Source: Sphagnum magellanicum
Taxonomy: Eukaryota > Streptophyta > Sphagnopsida > Sphagnales > Sphagnaceae
Assembly: GCA_021904315.1 (NCBI GenBank)
Contig: CM038917.1
Coordinates: 3,038,001 to 3,102,000 of the forward strand
Reading direction: 5' to 3'
DNA length: 64,000 nucleotides
The notes under the pieces were generated by a model. It did no database searches. It saw only the letters and a program-made list of their open reading frames with translations, and was not told the DNA's origin. Shown piece by piece: positions 48,520 to 59,587 of the stretch; the stretch's first letter is position 1, and every line of letters begins with the position of its first letter. A program made the position numbers and the translations under genes.

Positions 48520-49130
48520 GTCATATATCAATAAGTCTTCATTTGAAAGGCATACTTTGGTAATGCTCCACTATATTTTAGTTTGTTCATCATCTATAAG
48601 GGGAAAACCAAAGAAAAGTTTGCATAATCTTCCACAAGAAAACAATAGTTTTAAGTCGAACTTCATTCAAGAAAGCTCAAGAAAAAAATTGTTGCAAAGA
48701 AAGCTTATCATGAAACCATATTTTCATTAAGTCTTGATTCTACAACCATATTTTAATAGTCCTTTACTGCAGTCTAGTTTGTCCATCATCTACAATTGAA
48801 AACCAAAAAATATTTTGGATGTCTTTACACAAGAAGATACTTCAGTCAAAAACTCAATCAAAACTTTGAAAAGCTTGATATTTAATTAAAAAGATCATCA
48901 CAAAGAAAGTTGAATGAAAAATAGTTCATAAGTCTTGAGTCCACAATCGTAAGTTGATACTTCTTCATTTTATTTCAATTTGACCATCATTTAGAACAGA
49001 ACAACCAAAGAATAATTTGCACATTCTTATGAAAGAAGATGGTGATTTGGAATCAAAACTCCATCTAAATCAAGAAAGCTCAAGAGAAACAAGATTGTTA
49101 GAAAGAAAGCTCATGAAACCTATAGTAAAA
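48520..49130. repeat. Three tandem ~200-bp imperfect repeats
   Basis: Units start near 48530, 48725 and 48928 with aagtcttcatttg, aagtcttgattct and aagtcttgagtcc. Each continues with a (t)agtttg(t/a)(t/c)catcat landmark (48582, 48775, 48977), accaaa(g/a)aa and tcaagaaagctcaagaga-type sequence. They are strongly diverged (indels and substitutions). Confidence 0.65.
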
Positions 49131-49640
49131 CCCCACCATCTTGATGCTATTGAGAGAAAGAAGGGGGCCCAACCTCAATGGGTTCCAAACGTCTTGTTGT
49201 ACGATGTGGGAAAAGAGAACGCCACAAACATTCTATGAGAAAGTGCTGCACTTGGGACAACAAAAAGCGGAACATTTTGATTCGTTCTTGCTACTCTCAC
49301 AAAACACCAAATCCTTTGCTCTTTACATTATCTCCAGAAACTCTGTTATTCTCTTGCCCCCTTACTCCCTTGCTTCCCACTCCATGTTCTCTCCATCTAC
49401 TTAACTTCGCTTCCACATCTTTCTTCCTCGCTAGCTACTCTAACAAACCCTCTCAAAACATCTTTGCCCATCTCTCTTTGAATTTCCATTCTCGCAAACT
49501 CTTGAAGCACGCCTCTGACCTCACTCTCTCTGAAGATAGAGTTTGTAAGGTCCTTACGAACTCCTTTCTACTTACGTGTCTTACCGAGAATTCCGCCCTC
49601 AAATGATCATTGCACACATTTCCTTATCTTTTACTTCAAT
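49131..49640 (+). other. Unassigned open stretch
   Basis: A 142-codon plus-strand ORF (49178-49606) lies in sequence with more C than its surroundings. The translation is Ser/Leu/Pro rich without a known domain, start context or splice partners. It may be an old exon or chance; no function is proposed. Confidence 0.2.
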
Positions 49641-49644
49641 CCTG

Positions 49645-49776
49645 CACAGTGGTTAAGGCATATACCAGAGGGATATACCAGACACTTTCTAGCATAGACG
49701 TCGGGTGACACACGGCTGTTTGAAATCAGCGCACATGGAGCATGACCCCACGTCATTTTTAGGATTTAAAAAAAAA
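49645..49776 (+). mobile_element. Possible tRNA-derived SINE
   Basis: AGTGGTTAAGGC at about 49649-49660 equals the 3' part of the A box of tRNA-Leu/Ser. A B-box-like GTTTGAAATC lies about 60 nt later (49719-49728), against the consensus GGTTCGAATC. The segment ends in an A-run (about 49768-49776). This is the layout of a tRNA-related SINE; the A box is good and the B box weak. No target-site duplication was identified. Confidence 0.35.
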
Positions 49777-49945
49777 GCCAGAGTGGCGACCATCCATAGT
49801 AGATGTAGCAAAAGTGACGATCTTCTCTAGGAAGATTTAGCCAAATCTGGCTACCAACCAGAAATCAAGTATAAATCTTTGATCATCCTTCTATAGTTTT
49901 GGCTACTCACTGAAAACCAAATATACGAAAATGGCGGATTTTACG
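49777..49945 (+). repeat. Dispersed repeat copy C
   Basis: Contains gaagatttagccaaatctgg followed by ctacc, aaatctttgatcatcctt and ttttggctactcactgaaaa, colinear with copy A at 21209-21395. It starts gagtggcgaccatcc, which is like the left end of copies B and E. Confidence 0.7.
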
Positions 49946-51220
49946 TTTTTTCCCCTCTCGCTTCTGCCTACAGAAAACCTGCAAAATCACTTTTTTTTCG
50001 AATTTTTAGCTTTTAATTTCGCTTTTCGTACAAATTTCGCCAGTAAGAAAAGGACCGCCACACAAGGATGGATGCTCGTAACATCCAGGAAACTTGAGAG
50101 GAAGAAGGGAAGGAAAAAAAACAGATATGTGTGTATGGAGAACCAAAAAAAAAAAAGAAGATTGTGAACATAAGATGCTGAAGTCTGATTTTACCTTCTT
50201 GAGAAATTTTTTGGCCCCTCTTGAAGTGGACACTCAAAGCTCAGTGTCGTTGCTTTTGTTGCAAAAAACGTTGGATCGCAATAGTAGAACAGCCTGATTG
50301 ATTTGTTGATGTTCTGTGTGCATATTTGCCCAACTTCTCTGGCCTGCATTGTGATTACTGGAATTACTAGTTTTCTAGAATGGATGCAATGGAGGTGGTT
50401 AGCCTAAGCTTCTTGAGATGTACATTTGGTGAGCTCAGCATCTGCACAACATTCCTATCTTCTGAGTTTTAAAATCAGTTTGATTGTAATTTTTGTAATT
50501 CATTCCATCTGCAAAATGGCTCAGTACCATGTCACTTCCCTTGAATCCTTATACACAAAATGACAACAAAGTTGCAAGCTTTTACAGGCACAGCTTGAAA
50601 CTACCCTAAATGCAAGCTCCAGGAAACATCCAAGATTTCTCTTCTCTATTTTTTAGCCTGCCATCCAAGACTTCTAAAGAGAGCAAAAAAGTAACCTCTT
50701 ACAATATTAAGAGGAAGATGAAAGAAGCTCTGCAATGCAATGACATTGTGGAGCAACTTACCAATTTTCTTGGTTCTTGTCCAGTGTCAGCTGATTTTTG
50801 GCGAGTTATTTAGATTCACTGCTCAACCTTGAGCTCCAGGAAGTTCAAAATATTTGTTCTCTATTTTTCAACCTGCTGTTGAAAGCTTCTAAAGCAAGCA
50901 AAAAAACTACAATGTAAATCTAAGCATTATCCTCTTAGGTTTTCTTTCTCCTGAGCTATGCCTGTACTTTCTATTTACAGTTTCCTTTCCAGCTGGTCAC
51001 CTCGTAGCTTGACAGAGCCTCGCTTATCCAGTTTGTTCTTCACGCTCTCACTTTGATCCCTGCATCTCCCCGTAAGGAACATGACAGCTGAAATAGGGAT
51101 GAAATTTCTGATAAAAGAAGAACCTGGCCACTGGCATCTCTAAAAGGGCAAGTTGCTGGAGAAAAAATGCTAAAAGGAAGCATGGCCCTAACTTTCTAAA
51201 TGTAGAAGGAAACTCATACT
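49946..51220. other. Intergenic; no gene recognised
   Basis: Short ORFs on both strands (for example 50006-50233) have A/K- or F-rich low-complexity translations. No domain is seen. The right part would be the 3' flank of the F-box relic. Confidence 0.4.
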
Positions 51221-52811
51221 TCACTTTGTTGCCATCTCCTGTTCATAGCCCATTTTTGGTTGATCTGGATTTCTCTTGCACCAGGGATCGAAGCTAATCA
51301 GTTCTAAAGCAATCCAAACACAAAACATTTTACCTGCCAAAGATAGGAATGGTACTGCAAGGAATAACTTGATGTGCTCATATTGGACGTCAATTTCAGA
51401 AAATTTGGGCTTGCGCACGAGCTTGGTAAAGGAACTGATGAACTCTCCTATTGAGTTAGGGTCACCTTCTCCAGTCGCTCCTCGAGCTTGCTGTACATTG
51501 CCACGTACCACGAACCGTTTCAAGCCGGGGCAACCTTTGAGGAACACCTTAATCCCGTGACAAAATCTGTCATTGGTGTTGTTGTAGATTCGAGCTCCGA
51601 CAGCACTACCTCCTCAAGAAGAGAAGCCCATTGTGACAACAAGACCTGGTCAATATTTCCTTTCATGACGTCATAGTCCAGAGTGATGGTAAGGTGTTTC
51701 AAGCAAGGAAACACCCAGCCTATGGCTTTGAGACGTAGTTGAAGGCCCTTGAACTGCAACTCCTTCAAATTGGGTATTTTGGAAAGAAAATCACGTGATC
51801 TTGGCCACCGGGTTTTAGCATAACTGAGATGGAGCACCTCTAACATGCCTGTCTTTAGTCCAATGTCCAACTCAGAAAAACATGCATCCTTGATTCTTAG
51901 TATGGATAAACTCCCTTTGCTCACAAGACCAAAATGCTGGAGGGTGCAGTCCTTGAGTTCAAGGCTTTCCAAAGCCTCAGCCTCCAACATAATGGTGTCG
52001 CTGTGCCGGTGGATTCAAACTGGAACGCCTTTAAAGTGGAGCTGGTGAGAGAGATCGTCCGCCATGGAACTATGGAAGGGCTCTGGAGAGTGAAAGATTC
52101 CAGCTTTGTACATGCCAGGAGAGGCGAATGGAGGTCTGTTGCCGACACAGTGACCTCTCACAAAATAAGAGACACGAGAGAAGGCCAGCTTTGAACAGTG
52201 AATTCCACGCCCATTACTCGAATGCGAAACAACTCCGAGATTTCGAGACAATTCATTTTTCCAATTCTATCCAGCACGCGCGCATGTAAGCGATGGGGCC
52301 TGACAAAGCCCCGCACCATCAATCCATACCGCAGAATACGAAGAGAACTCCGAGCATGCAAGAACCAAGAAATAATCACCCCCGCTGAAAATCCTTCTTG
52401 GGTCAAAATGTACAAATCTTGCAGACGAGAAGTTTGCAGGATAGTCTCCGTGAGCAACACTTCCAAGCGTGCAATTCTGAGGCTTTTGTACACAGGCGAA
52501 CTCTTCCTACAGTCGCATCTCATAGTTTGCAAGTGATTACGCGCTGCCTCTCTCCACTTCCGACATGTCCCCGAAGCCCTCACCACCTGCTTAACAGCTG
52601 CAATGTGCGACAGGATCGTACCAATCATTTGCACAGGAAAGTCTTCAATCCCTTTCGCACGTCTCTCCTCTATCTTCCACATCCGTTTCCCAATTCTCTT
52701 CTGGTTTCTATGCTGTTTGAGTCTTCCAGGAACAAGGAGTTGTAACCAAAAAGGAGGAGGGCGTGGAACACTTGACCTCGGGATACAATGCACCCGACCG
52801 ACTGACAACAC
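51221..52811 (-). pseudogene. F-box (LRR-type) protein gene, broken by stop and frameshifts
   Basis: The minus-strand frame from 52811 (ATG at 52682, MWKIEERR, is the likelier start) has an F-box about 10 residues in: IEDFPVQMIGTILSHIAAVK, then VRASGTCRKWREAA. LRR-like segments follow: ARLEVLLTETILQTSRLQDL and MNCLEISELFRI. A TGA at 52160-52158 after SLVSLIL interrupts the frame, which then continues (CTKLESFTLQSPSI, LKAFQFES). Near 52000 a one-base shift leads to EAEALESLELKDCTLQHFG, and near 51590 a second shift leads to GIKVFLKGCPGLKRFVVRGN, ending at 51221. F-box/LRR proteins choose substrates for SCF ubiquitin ligases. With three lesions this copy is most likely dead; sequencing errors at all three sites are less likely. 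Confidence 0.75.
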
Positions 52812-52859
52812 TCTTAACCTGCATAGCTCCTTCTCTAGGCTCAGCTCTATTGCTTAATC

Positions 52860-53832
52860 TACGGTAGCCTGCCTAACAACACATTCAAAAAAGCCCATTT
52901 GAACCATTCACCACCTCTACTAATACAAAGACAAGACAGCAATTGAGATTAGTATTGAGGACCACCAGATGCACTCAAGATATTGAAGAGATCAGATGCA
53001 CAGTAGCAAGACAATGAACAACGACAACATCCCAACATATCCCTTTAGTTAAAATTAGCGCTTGAACACGAAAAATGGAGGGATACACTACAACAGGGCT
53101 CACAAAATTTGATGAGTCTTTTTCTGTGAGTACTAATCCGGCAAAATAGCTACAGCTTAACAACTCTTACTGGACTGCCGTTTTCCACCCAAAATTGACT
53201 TCACGTTCACTGCATCCCATTCAACTCAGCCTGCTTCTCAGAGATCCAGATTGATACCAGAGATCGAGACTCCAACCTGTTCCTGTCCTCTTGCTCTACT
53301 CCCTACAGAATACCATTGCCAGCAGCCAGACTAACTCACCACCCTCATAAAAATCCATTTTCTATTGTCATAACTTGCATTTAGCAAACAAAAGAAAAGG
53401 AAAAGAAAGTCACAAATCCAATCAAGAAATTGTTGTCAGCTTTTTGGAGCTCCTTGATGGCTCAATGTTACTGCCGGCGCCTCCAACTTTCCATATATTT
53501 CAGCACAGCCACAAAGGGCAAACATTAAATCGGTGAATATTCTGTGCAGACCTGCAGCCCATAATTTTGCAGCTTTCAATGGCCTTCAATGGCATTTTGC
53601 CCTTTCGGTGAAGAGGTGCAAAACAATTGAGGGACCCTTCACAGAACCTGGCAGGTAGAAAATCCTGACTTGCTACTCTGCTGCACCGCCGGCAGATGTC
53701 TTCCTGCCACTGTAGCTCCCCTTCCGGCCTGCCCACAAACTGTGGTGCTCTGTTTAGCACTCTGCCGGAGTCTCTCAGGAGTCTCACCGATCACCTTCCT
53801 GCTCAGCTGCCTATCCTCCATAGCCATGAAAA
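52860..53832. other. Intergenic with a short unassigned minus-strand ORF
   Basis: A 62-codon minus-strand ORF (53827-53639, starting MAMEDRQLSRKVIGETPERL) lies in locally GC-richer sequence next to the minisatellite. No domain recognised; it could be an exon of an unknown gene. Otherwise nothing is seen. Confidence 0.25.
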
Positions 53833-54040
53833 CAAAACGATTTTGATGGGAACTTGATGGGAACAAGAGGAATTTGATGGGAACAAGAGGATTTTGATGA
53901 GTTACTGATGGGAACAAGAGGAACTTGATGAGAATTGTTTGGGAACTTGGTGAGAACAAAGGGATTTTGATGGGAAATTGATGGGAACAAGAGGAATTTG
54001 ATGGGAACTTTTTGGGAACTTGATGGGAAATCAAGTCCCC
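53833..54040. repeat. ~20-bp GATGGGAACAAGAGGAATTT minisatellite
   Basis: About ten units, some truncated, of ttgatgggaacaagaggaat with variants such as ttgggaacttgatgggaa. The array ends next to two related caccccttcaaaaa-type segments (54041-54140: cccttcaaaaagatagaaaa and cccttcaaaaattaagaaac). Confidence 0.85.
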
Positions 54041-54140
54041 ACCCTTCAAAAAGATAGAAAACATCCCTTGGGAGCATGTTTGCACCACCCAATTGGCTCA
54101 CCCCTTCAAAAATTAAGAAACATCCCTGGGGGCATGTTGG

Positions 54141-56546
54141 TGCCCAACGACACTAGCAGGTGAGTAGGCCCACATGAGCAAGACAAATTTTTTGAGAATA
54201 TTTTATGCCATGTCATGAAATATTTTTTATATATTCGTTTTCCACGAGTTTCGTTTGTTTTTTTGTAAACTTTGTTGTTGTTGCTTGTGCATTCTCAATG
54301 GAGTCCTCAATAAGTCAACAATACATACATAAACAGTCCATCATGTGTAAACCAATGTTGTGTGCAACCTTTTTTGGGCGGAACAAAATTGTTGTGTTTT
54401 TTATAAGAAAATTGGGAAAATTTTGTTCATTTTTAGGTGCAAATTCAACTACATTTCCAAAAAAATTGGAAAAAAATTCCAACTATTTTATATCTCATAT
54501 ATATTTTTAAAATCCTGGTTGTGCTTTTATTTCAAAATTAAAGAACCATTGGTTCCAATTTTATAAATGTTCCAGATTTAGAGAATGATTGGTTCCAGTT
54601 CTTTTCAAAAAATCAAAATCAAAGACTTGTAGGTTCCAGTTATTTCCAACACTTAAAGAACTCATGATTTTATGAATGGACCAGTAAAGAGACGGTTTTT
54701 TGGTTGATTATTTTATTTTAAAATAGAATAAAATGAGAACCATGGTTATATACCAAAACCAATAATTTGATTTTTTAAGATTCATGGTTATGAATTGTAA
54801 AACCACCCAGGTAACCACAAGAGTCCATTTTTTTTAATAACTGCCCAACACTGGTATACTGTAAACCAATGTTGGGAGGGTAATTTGCTTTGCCATGGTA
54901 TATCCGCAAGTAAAATAAATGTGCATCCAACCTCACTAGTAAGCATTTTTGCTACTCATTTAATTACCCTATTTGATTGGTAAATATTTTAAATTTATTC
55001 GATCTTTACTCTGCCCATCTGGTATATATTTGAGGTTTTGCCTTTACCTTGGGAAGGGTAGTTGTTTTTTAAATGAATAAAATGAGTGACTATGCCAACA
55101 TCATTGTATAGCACATATGCATTTTCCTATTTTGCAAGTGTTATGATGGATTTGTTTGAATTATTTTAATTAACTATTTGAATCTATTTGGTTTCAGCAT
55201 TTGATTTTTGTTCATTACACTAGTTACAAACCAATTGCCATTATAAGAATGCTTTGAAGTTATTCTTAAGGCTGGTATAGTTGCATTGGTAAATAAAGGA
55301 TAAATGATGAAAAATTACCCTTTGCCCATATACCTTGTGAAATAAGGTAAATTATCTGCCATTCACCTTTGCCCTTACTCGGATTGATAATTTGATACCA
55401 TGGTACAAGTGCAAGTGTTGGTTCACCCAAGGCCGAGTCTCATGACTGGCATTTGAAGTCCTGTACCTCTGGACTTTCACACCCAATATTCAATGGCCCC
55501 TTGTGAGTTATCATGGGCCACATTTTGGATTATTATTATTATTATTAGCTTGTACTATTAGTTATTTTATTATCTTTGGTTTTATGTTATGCTAGTGTGA
55601 TCCATATTAAATATTTGGGGGGTTTCTTTGAAGTTCACAATCTGTTTTTGCTACGAGACTCTTTGATTGACCCATAAAAATTTGAAGATTACTCAATATA
55701 GAAGTAATTGACTCCAAACATAGAAACATATGAGTCTCACAATGTTCACCCATCTATAAGTTCTAAGAAGACAACATTAGGCAAGGCATATGAGACAAAT
55801 TGAGTCGAGAACATGTTGGTGAAAAACATTGAAAAACATTTTACTATTTTTTATGTTTAATATTTAACAAGTTTAATGGTTTCTATAAATTTTAACACAA
55901 TAGTCAGGCTGCTCTGTGACACACTATCTTACATTCTAGTCATGGGAAAATGCATATCATAGTAGTGTGTGTGGGGGGGGGGGGGGGGGGACCATCTCAT
56001 TCAAAAGACCATTCTATGAAAGTACACAAATGTTGCAAGTAGTTTAACATGAATACCATGTGCACTAGTTTTGTGGCATTTAAGTGCTGTAATATTAGCT
56101 CTAGTCTAGTCATGTTTTAAAATTGCACACCTAAGTTTAGCCATTTATGTTAATATGATTCTACAAATTTGATGTTTTGATTTAAGGGTTTAAATTAACG
56201 AGACAAAAGGCAACTTTTACCTGTTAAGGTATATATATATACCAGATTCTGGGCTCAGAAGATGTGCAACTTGGGCCCATCCCAATGGGCTTCTCTGAGC
56301 AGGCTTTCAGGCGTGACACACTGACAGGCAGGTAGTCCTTTTCTTTGCTGGCTATATATATATATAGCCAAAAGAGAGATATTAAAAACTTCCCAGTGCT
56401 AAAACCAAGTGTTATTTTGAGACTTTCAATAGCCATAATTTGACCAAATTTATGAATGATAATTGCGAGATTTTTATATATGGTTCAAATTAGGAGCCCA
56501 AAATTATAGGAGGATGTTTAAGAAAATGTGTCTTCATGTATCACTT
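54141..56546. other. AT-rich intergenic region
   Basis: No gene recognised. It contains ggttccagtt-type words at 54540-54640, an (ATT)n tract near 55530 and an 18-base G run at 55973-55990. Two TA-rich palindromic tracts, gtatatatatatac near 56229 and ggctatatatatatatagcc near 56350, bracket a 100-bp GC-richer segment. Confidence 0.45.
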
Positions 56547-56603
56547 GTAGCCAAATTTGGCTAAATCTTCCTATTTGGATTATCGCCACTTTGGCTACAT
56601 CAC
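56547..56603 (-). repeat. Dispersed repeat copy D (reverse orientation)
   Basis: Reverse complement reads gtgatgtagccaaagtggcg, ataatcc, aggaagatttagccaaattt, ggctac. It carries the perfect palindrome AGCCAAATTTGGCT. It faces copy E, 147 bp away, as an inverted pair in the BAHD upstream region. Confidence 0.7.
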
Positions 56604-56750
56604 AAAATTGACCAAAACAAAAACAGTCATTGGTGACAGGGTGCATCACGTCTGCACGTCCTTCGCTGCTCGCTCACACGCCGACAGAAGAGATCATTTT
56701 ACGCATTTTCTCTCCTTGTTCAAATTTTCCAGGTTTTGTTTTTCAAATTT

Positions 56751-56900
56751 GTGATGCAACTGAGCTGGCGATCATCCATAATTCAATTGCGCCAAATTTG
56801 GCTATTAATAGAATAGGAAGGTAAAGAAGTTCAAAACTCCTACAGATTTTTGGCAATAGAAAAATCTTTGCAATATTTCATGTAGAAAATTTGGCGACTA
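56751..56900 (+). repeat. Dispersed repeat copy E
   Basis: Begins gtgatgcaactgagctggcg, then atcatcc and gccaaatttggct, and matches copies B and D at the same landmarks. With copy D it forms a head-to-head inverted arrangement about 300-650 bp upstream of the BAHD gene start. Confidence 0.6.
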
Positions 56901-57195
56901 ACCAAATGAAACACATATTTTGTAGCCATTTTGAAAAAAAAAATCAATAAATTGAGCGAGAGAAAACAAAGGATGATTCCAACTGTTCTCTACCAACTTA
57001 ATTTGTCTGCCGCGCCACGCCTTCAACCATCCCATCCCCTTTGCTGCTGTAAGCTGCACGGATCATTCAAGCTGGCGTCGTCAATAGGAGGCAGCTCCGG
57101 CATTGTGGTTGTAGGAATACATTACTCATTCTCCACAAGAGAGCTATTTACATTACACGAGCTTTGGTTTGTGTACTCTGAAGTAGGCTGCAATC

Positions 57196-58566
57196 ATGCC
57201 AGGAAGCTCTTGTACAGGCCATGAGATCGTGGAGAATGGAGAGTTGAAGCTGGATGTGAAGCTTAGTCACCCAATTCTTGTCTACCCAGCTGAGCCTACC
57301 CGGAAACAAGTCTACTCGTTTTCCAATCTCGATCAGATCTTTGTGGTCCTAGTGAGCACGGTTTACTTTTTCAATTCGCGACAGAACAAGAAGAACCACG
57401 ATGCTGTCGCCGTGATCAAAGACTCGTTGCGGAAGCTCCTGGTGCTGTATTACCCGATGGCAGGCAGGCTGGGCGTGAGCGAGGACTCCAGGTTTCAAAT
57501 TCAGTGCGAAGGTCAAGGGGTACTCTTTGTTGAAGCCGCGGCTGATTGCTCCATTGCTAAGCTGGGCGAGCGTTACAGACCTGCTCCCTTCATGACGCAG
57601 CTCGTGTATAACAATCCGCAGACTAGTGGCCACAGCAGCGTTGAACTCGACGTGCCGCTAGTGTCTGTGCAGGTGACGCGGTTCAAGTGTGGCGGTTTCG
57701 TGCTGGGTCTCTGCATGAACCATTGCATCGCCGACGCTTTCGTAGCGAGCGAGTTTCTCGTCGCCTGGGGTGAGCTCGCGCGCGGAGCAGTGGACATTTC
57801 CCAATTGGCTCCCAACCTCGACCGCACACTACTAAACAAGCGCTCACCACTGCGGATCGAGTTTCCGCACCTCGAGTTCCGTGAAATCGACGAAGTTATA
57901 TCCTCACGCCCAAATGAGAGCTCGACTATTATCTGCAGCTCTAGCTTCACCGTGTCGCCCTACGAACTCGAGAGCGTGAAGAAACGAATCCTCCACCACG
58001 GTCTGGTGACACAAGCCACCACCTTTGAAGCCTTAGCAGCGATGACATGGCAAGCGAGGACCCAAGCCATGGACATGCACCCCGAGCAAGTAGCGCGTCT
58101 GGTGTTCCCTGTGAATATCCGCTCAAAACTCGATCCACCGCTCCCAGCACGCTTCTTGGGAAACGGAGTCTTTTTAGGGCACGCGACAGCCACCCCCGCC
58201 GAGCTCACACAGAATTCGTTATCCCATATTGTGAAGCTGGTGCAAGATGCCAAAGCGCTGGTGACGGACAAGTACATTCGATCCGCCGTCGATTACTTGG
58301 AAGTGCACAGAGGAAAACCGAAGTCGGTGGCATTGCTCTACATTTCTTCGTGGATTAGGATTGCGATGAACGTAGTGGACTTCGGTTGGGGCGAACCCAT
58401 CTGCATGGGTCCTTGCAGCCTCATGGACGAGGACGCCATCTTCGCTTCCTGTGGCGACGACATGAAAAGCTTCGAAGTGTTCATTGCGCTTCCGAGCTTA
58501 CAAGCTGTGGAAACATTCCACCGATGTTTGCGCACAACGATTTCATCCTCTCACTCACCAGCCTGA
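57196..58566 (+). CDS. BAHD acyltransferase, omega-hydroxyacid feruloyltransferase-like (HHT type)
   Basis: Intronless ORF of 456 residues, a normal BAHD length. It carries the catalytic HxxxD motif as HCIAD (His176, Asp180) and the structural DFGWG motif at 395-399 (VVDFGWGEPICMGP). Family landmarks include VYPAEPT, LSNLDQ-like FSNLDQI, LLVLYYPMAGRL and QVTRFKCGGFVLG, which resemble omega-hydroxypalmitate O-feruloyltransferases (HHT/DCF clade). BAHD enzymes transfer an acyl group from CoA thioesters to alcohols or amines in the cytosol; this clade feruloylates omega-hydroxy fatty acids for cutin or suberin. The exact substrate cannot be told from sequence. The ATG at 57196 opens the conserved N-terminus MPGSSCTG, which its paralogue at 62160-63626 shares (MPGSCTA). 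It is GC-richer than the neighbouring DNA. Confidence 0.9.
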   Translation: MPGSSCTGHEIVENGELKLDVKLSHPILVYPAEPTRKQVYSFSNLDQIFVVLVSTVYFFNSRQNKKNHDAVAVIKDSLRKLLVLYYPMAGRLGVSEDSRFQIQCEGQGVLFVEAAADCSIAKLGERYRPAPFMTQLVYNNPQTSGHSSVELDVPLVSVQVTRFKCGGFVLGLCMNHCIADAFVASEFLVAWGELARGAVDISQLAPNLDRTLLNKRSPLRIEFPHLEFREIDEVISSRPNESSTIICSSSFTVSPYELESVKKRILHHGLVTQATTFEALAAMTWQARTQAMDMHPEQVARLVFPVNIRSKLDPPLPARFLGNGVFLGHATATPAELTQNSLSHIVKLVQDAKALVTDKYIRSAVDYLEVHRGKPKSVALLYISSWIRIAMNVVDFGWGEPICMGPCSLMDEDAIFASCGDDMKSFEVFIALPSLQAVETFHRCLRTTISSSHSPA

Positions 58567-59587
58567 AGGAAACAAAATGGTTCTGAGTATTTTCCGCCGA
58601 GTTTTGCAGGCGGTTCAAAGCAAAGCAGCGGAGCAAGCCCTCGTCACTTACTGAAACTATTATCCCTTAAGCTTTGTTGTCCACTGAACTACTCTCAAGA
58701 AAGCTAGAAATGGGTTGCAATTTACTAGAAACTTTGTATGAGACCTGTATTCAATAGTGGGTGTCAAACCTGTGCTACTCTCAACAGGGAATAGGGCTAA
58801 TGGCAAAAGTGGAATTAGTGCTAGGTGTACATGTGGAGCTTTTGCTGATGAGATTAGTGCTTATCCAAAAATTAGTAATGACATTGGGGAGGTCTTCTTT
58901 AGATTAGCACTGATCTCTTGGAGAGTGTTCTTAAGCTTTATCTCTCATTACACTTTTTTTGACATAAGCAATAAAATAAGCTGTTGATGTGTAGAAAGGG
59001 CGTCAAAGTTAAATGGAGGATGATCTCCTCTCACTGGATCCTTGCAACTTGGCTAATAACCATAACCATAAGTTCTAGGTTGTGTGTTACTTTACCATAT
59101 TGTCCCACCTCATGGTTGCCAATTCACTGGTTCCCCCTCTGGCTTAAATACAAACCTAAATAGCCAAGTTTGACTAAGTTAATAGATTAACTAAATTGGG
59201 GACCTACAAGACATGTGCATCTTATGCATTTGTTTTTTTGGAATCATTTCAAAATTTTGGGTTTTTCTTCTTCAATTGGAACTTGTTGCATTCAAAGCAT
59301 AATTTGCACATGTAACCTAGACCATCATGTGTTTCATCACTTTCTTGTTCATACCACCTAAACCATTTTTATATGCATGTACATTGAAACTTTGGGTTGA
59401 GTGTGTGATCTTGTAGGCATCTAATTGTTTCACAATATAGTGCAAGTTTACAACATATAAAACCAAAATTGTAAACTGTTAAATATCTTTCCATATTTTC
59501 AACATCAATGTTGTTCATACCAAAATGTTGACATATAATGAATGCTTGTAAAATGAACATTACATATGTATTACATGAACATATCCA
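58567..59587. other. Intergenic, 3' flanks
   Basis: 3' flank of the BAHD gene, then AT-rich sequence. No gene recognised on either strand. Confidence 0.5.

Noticed and set aside
55973..55990. 18-base G run as a functional quadruplex site
   Set aside because: A single homopolymer in non-coding DNA; could also be an assembly or sequencing artefact.
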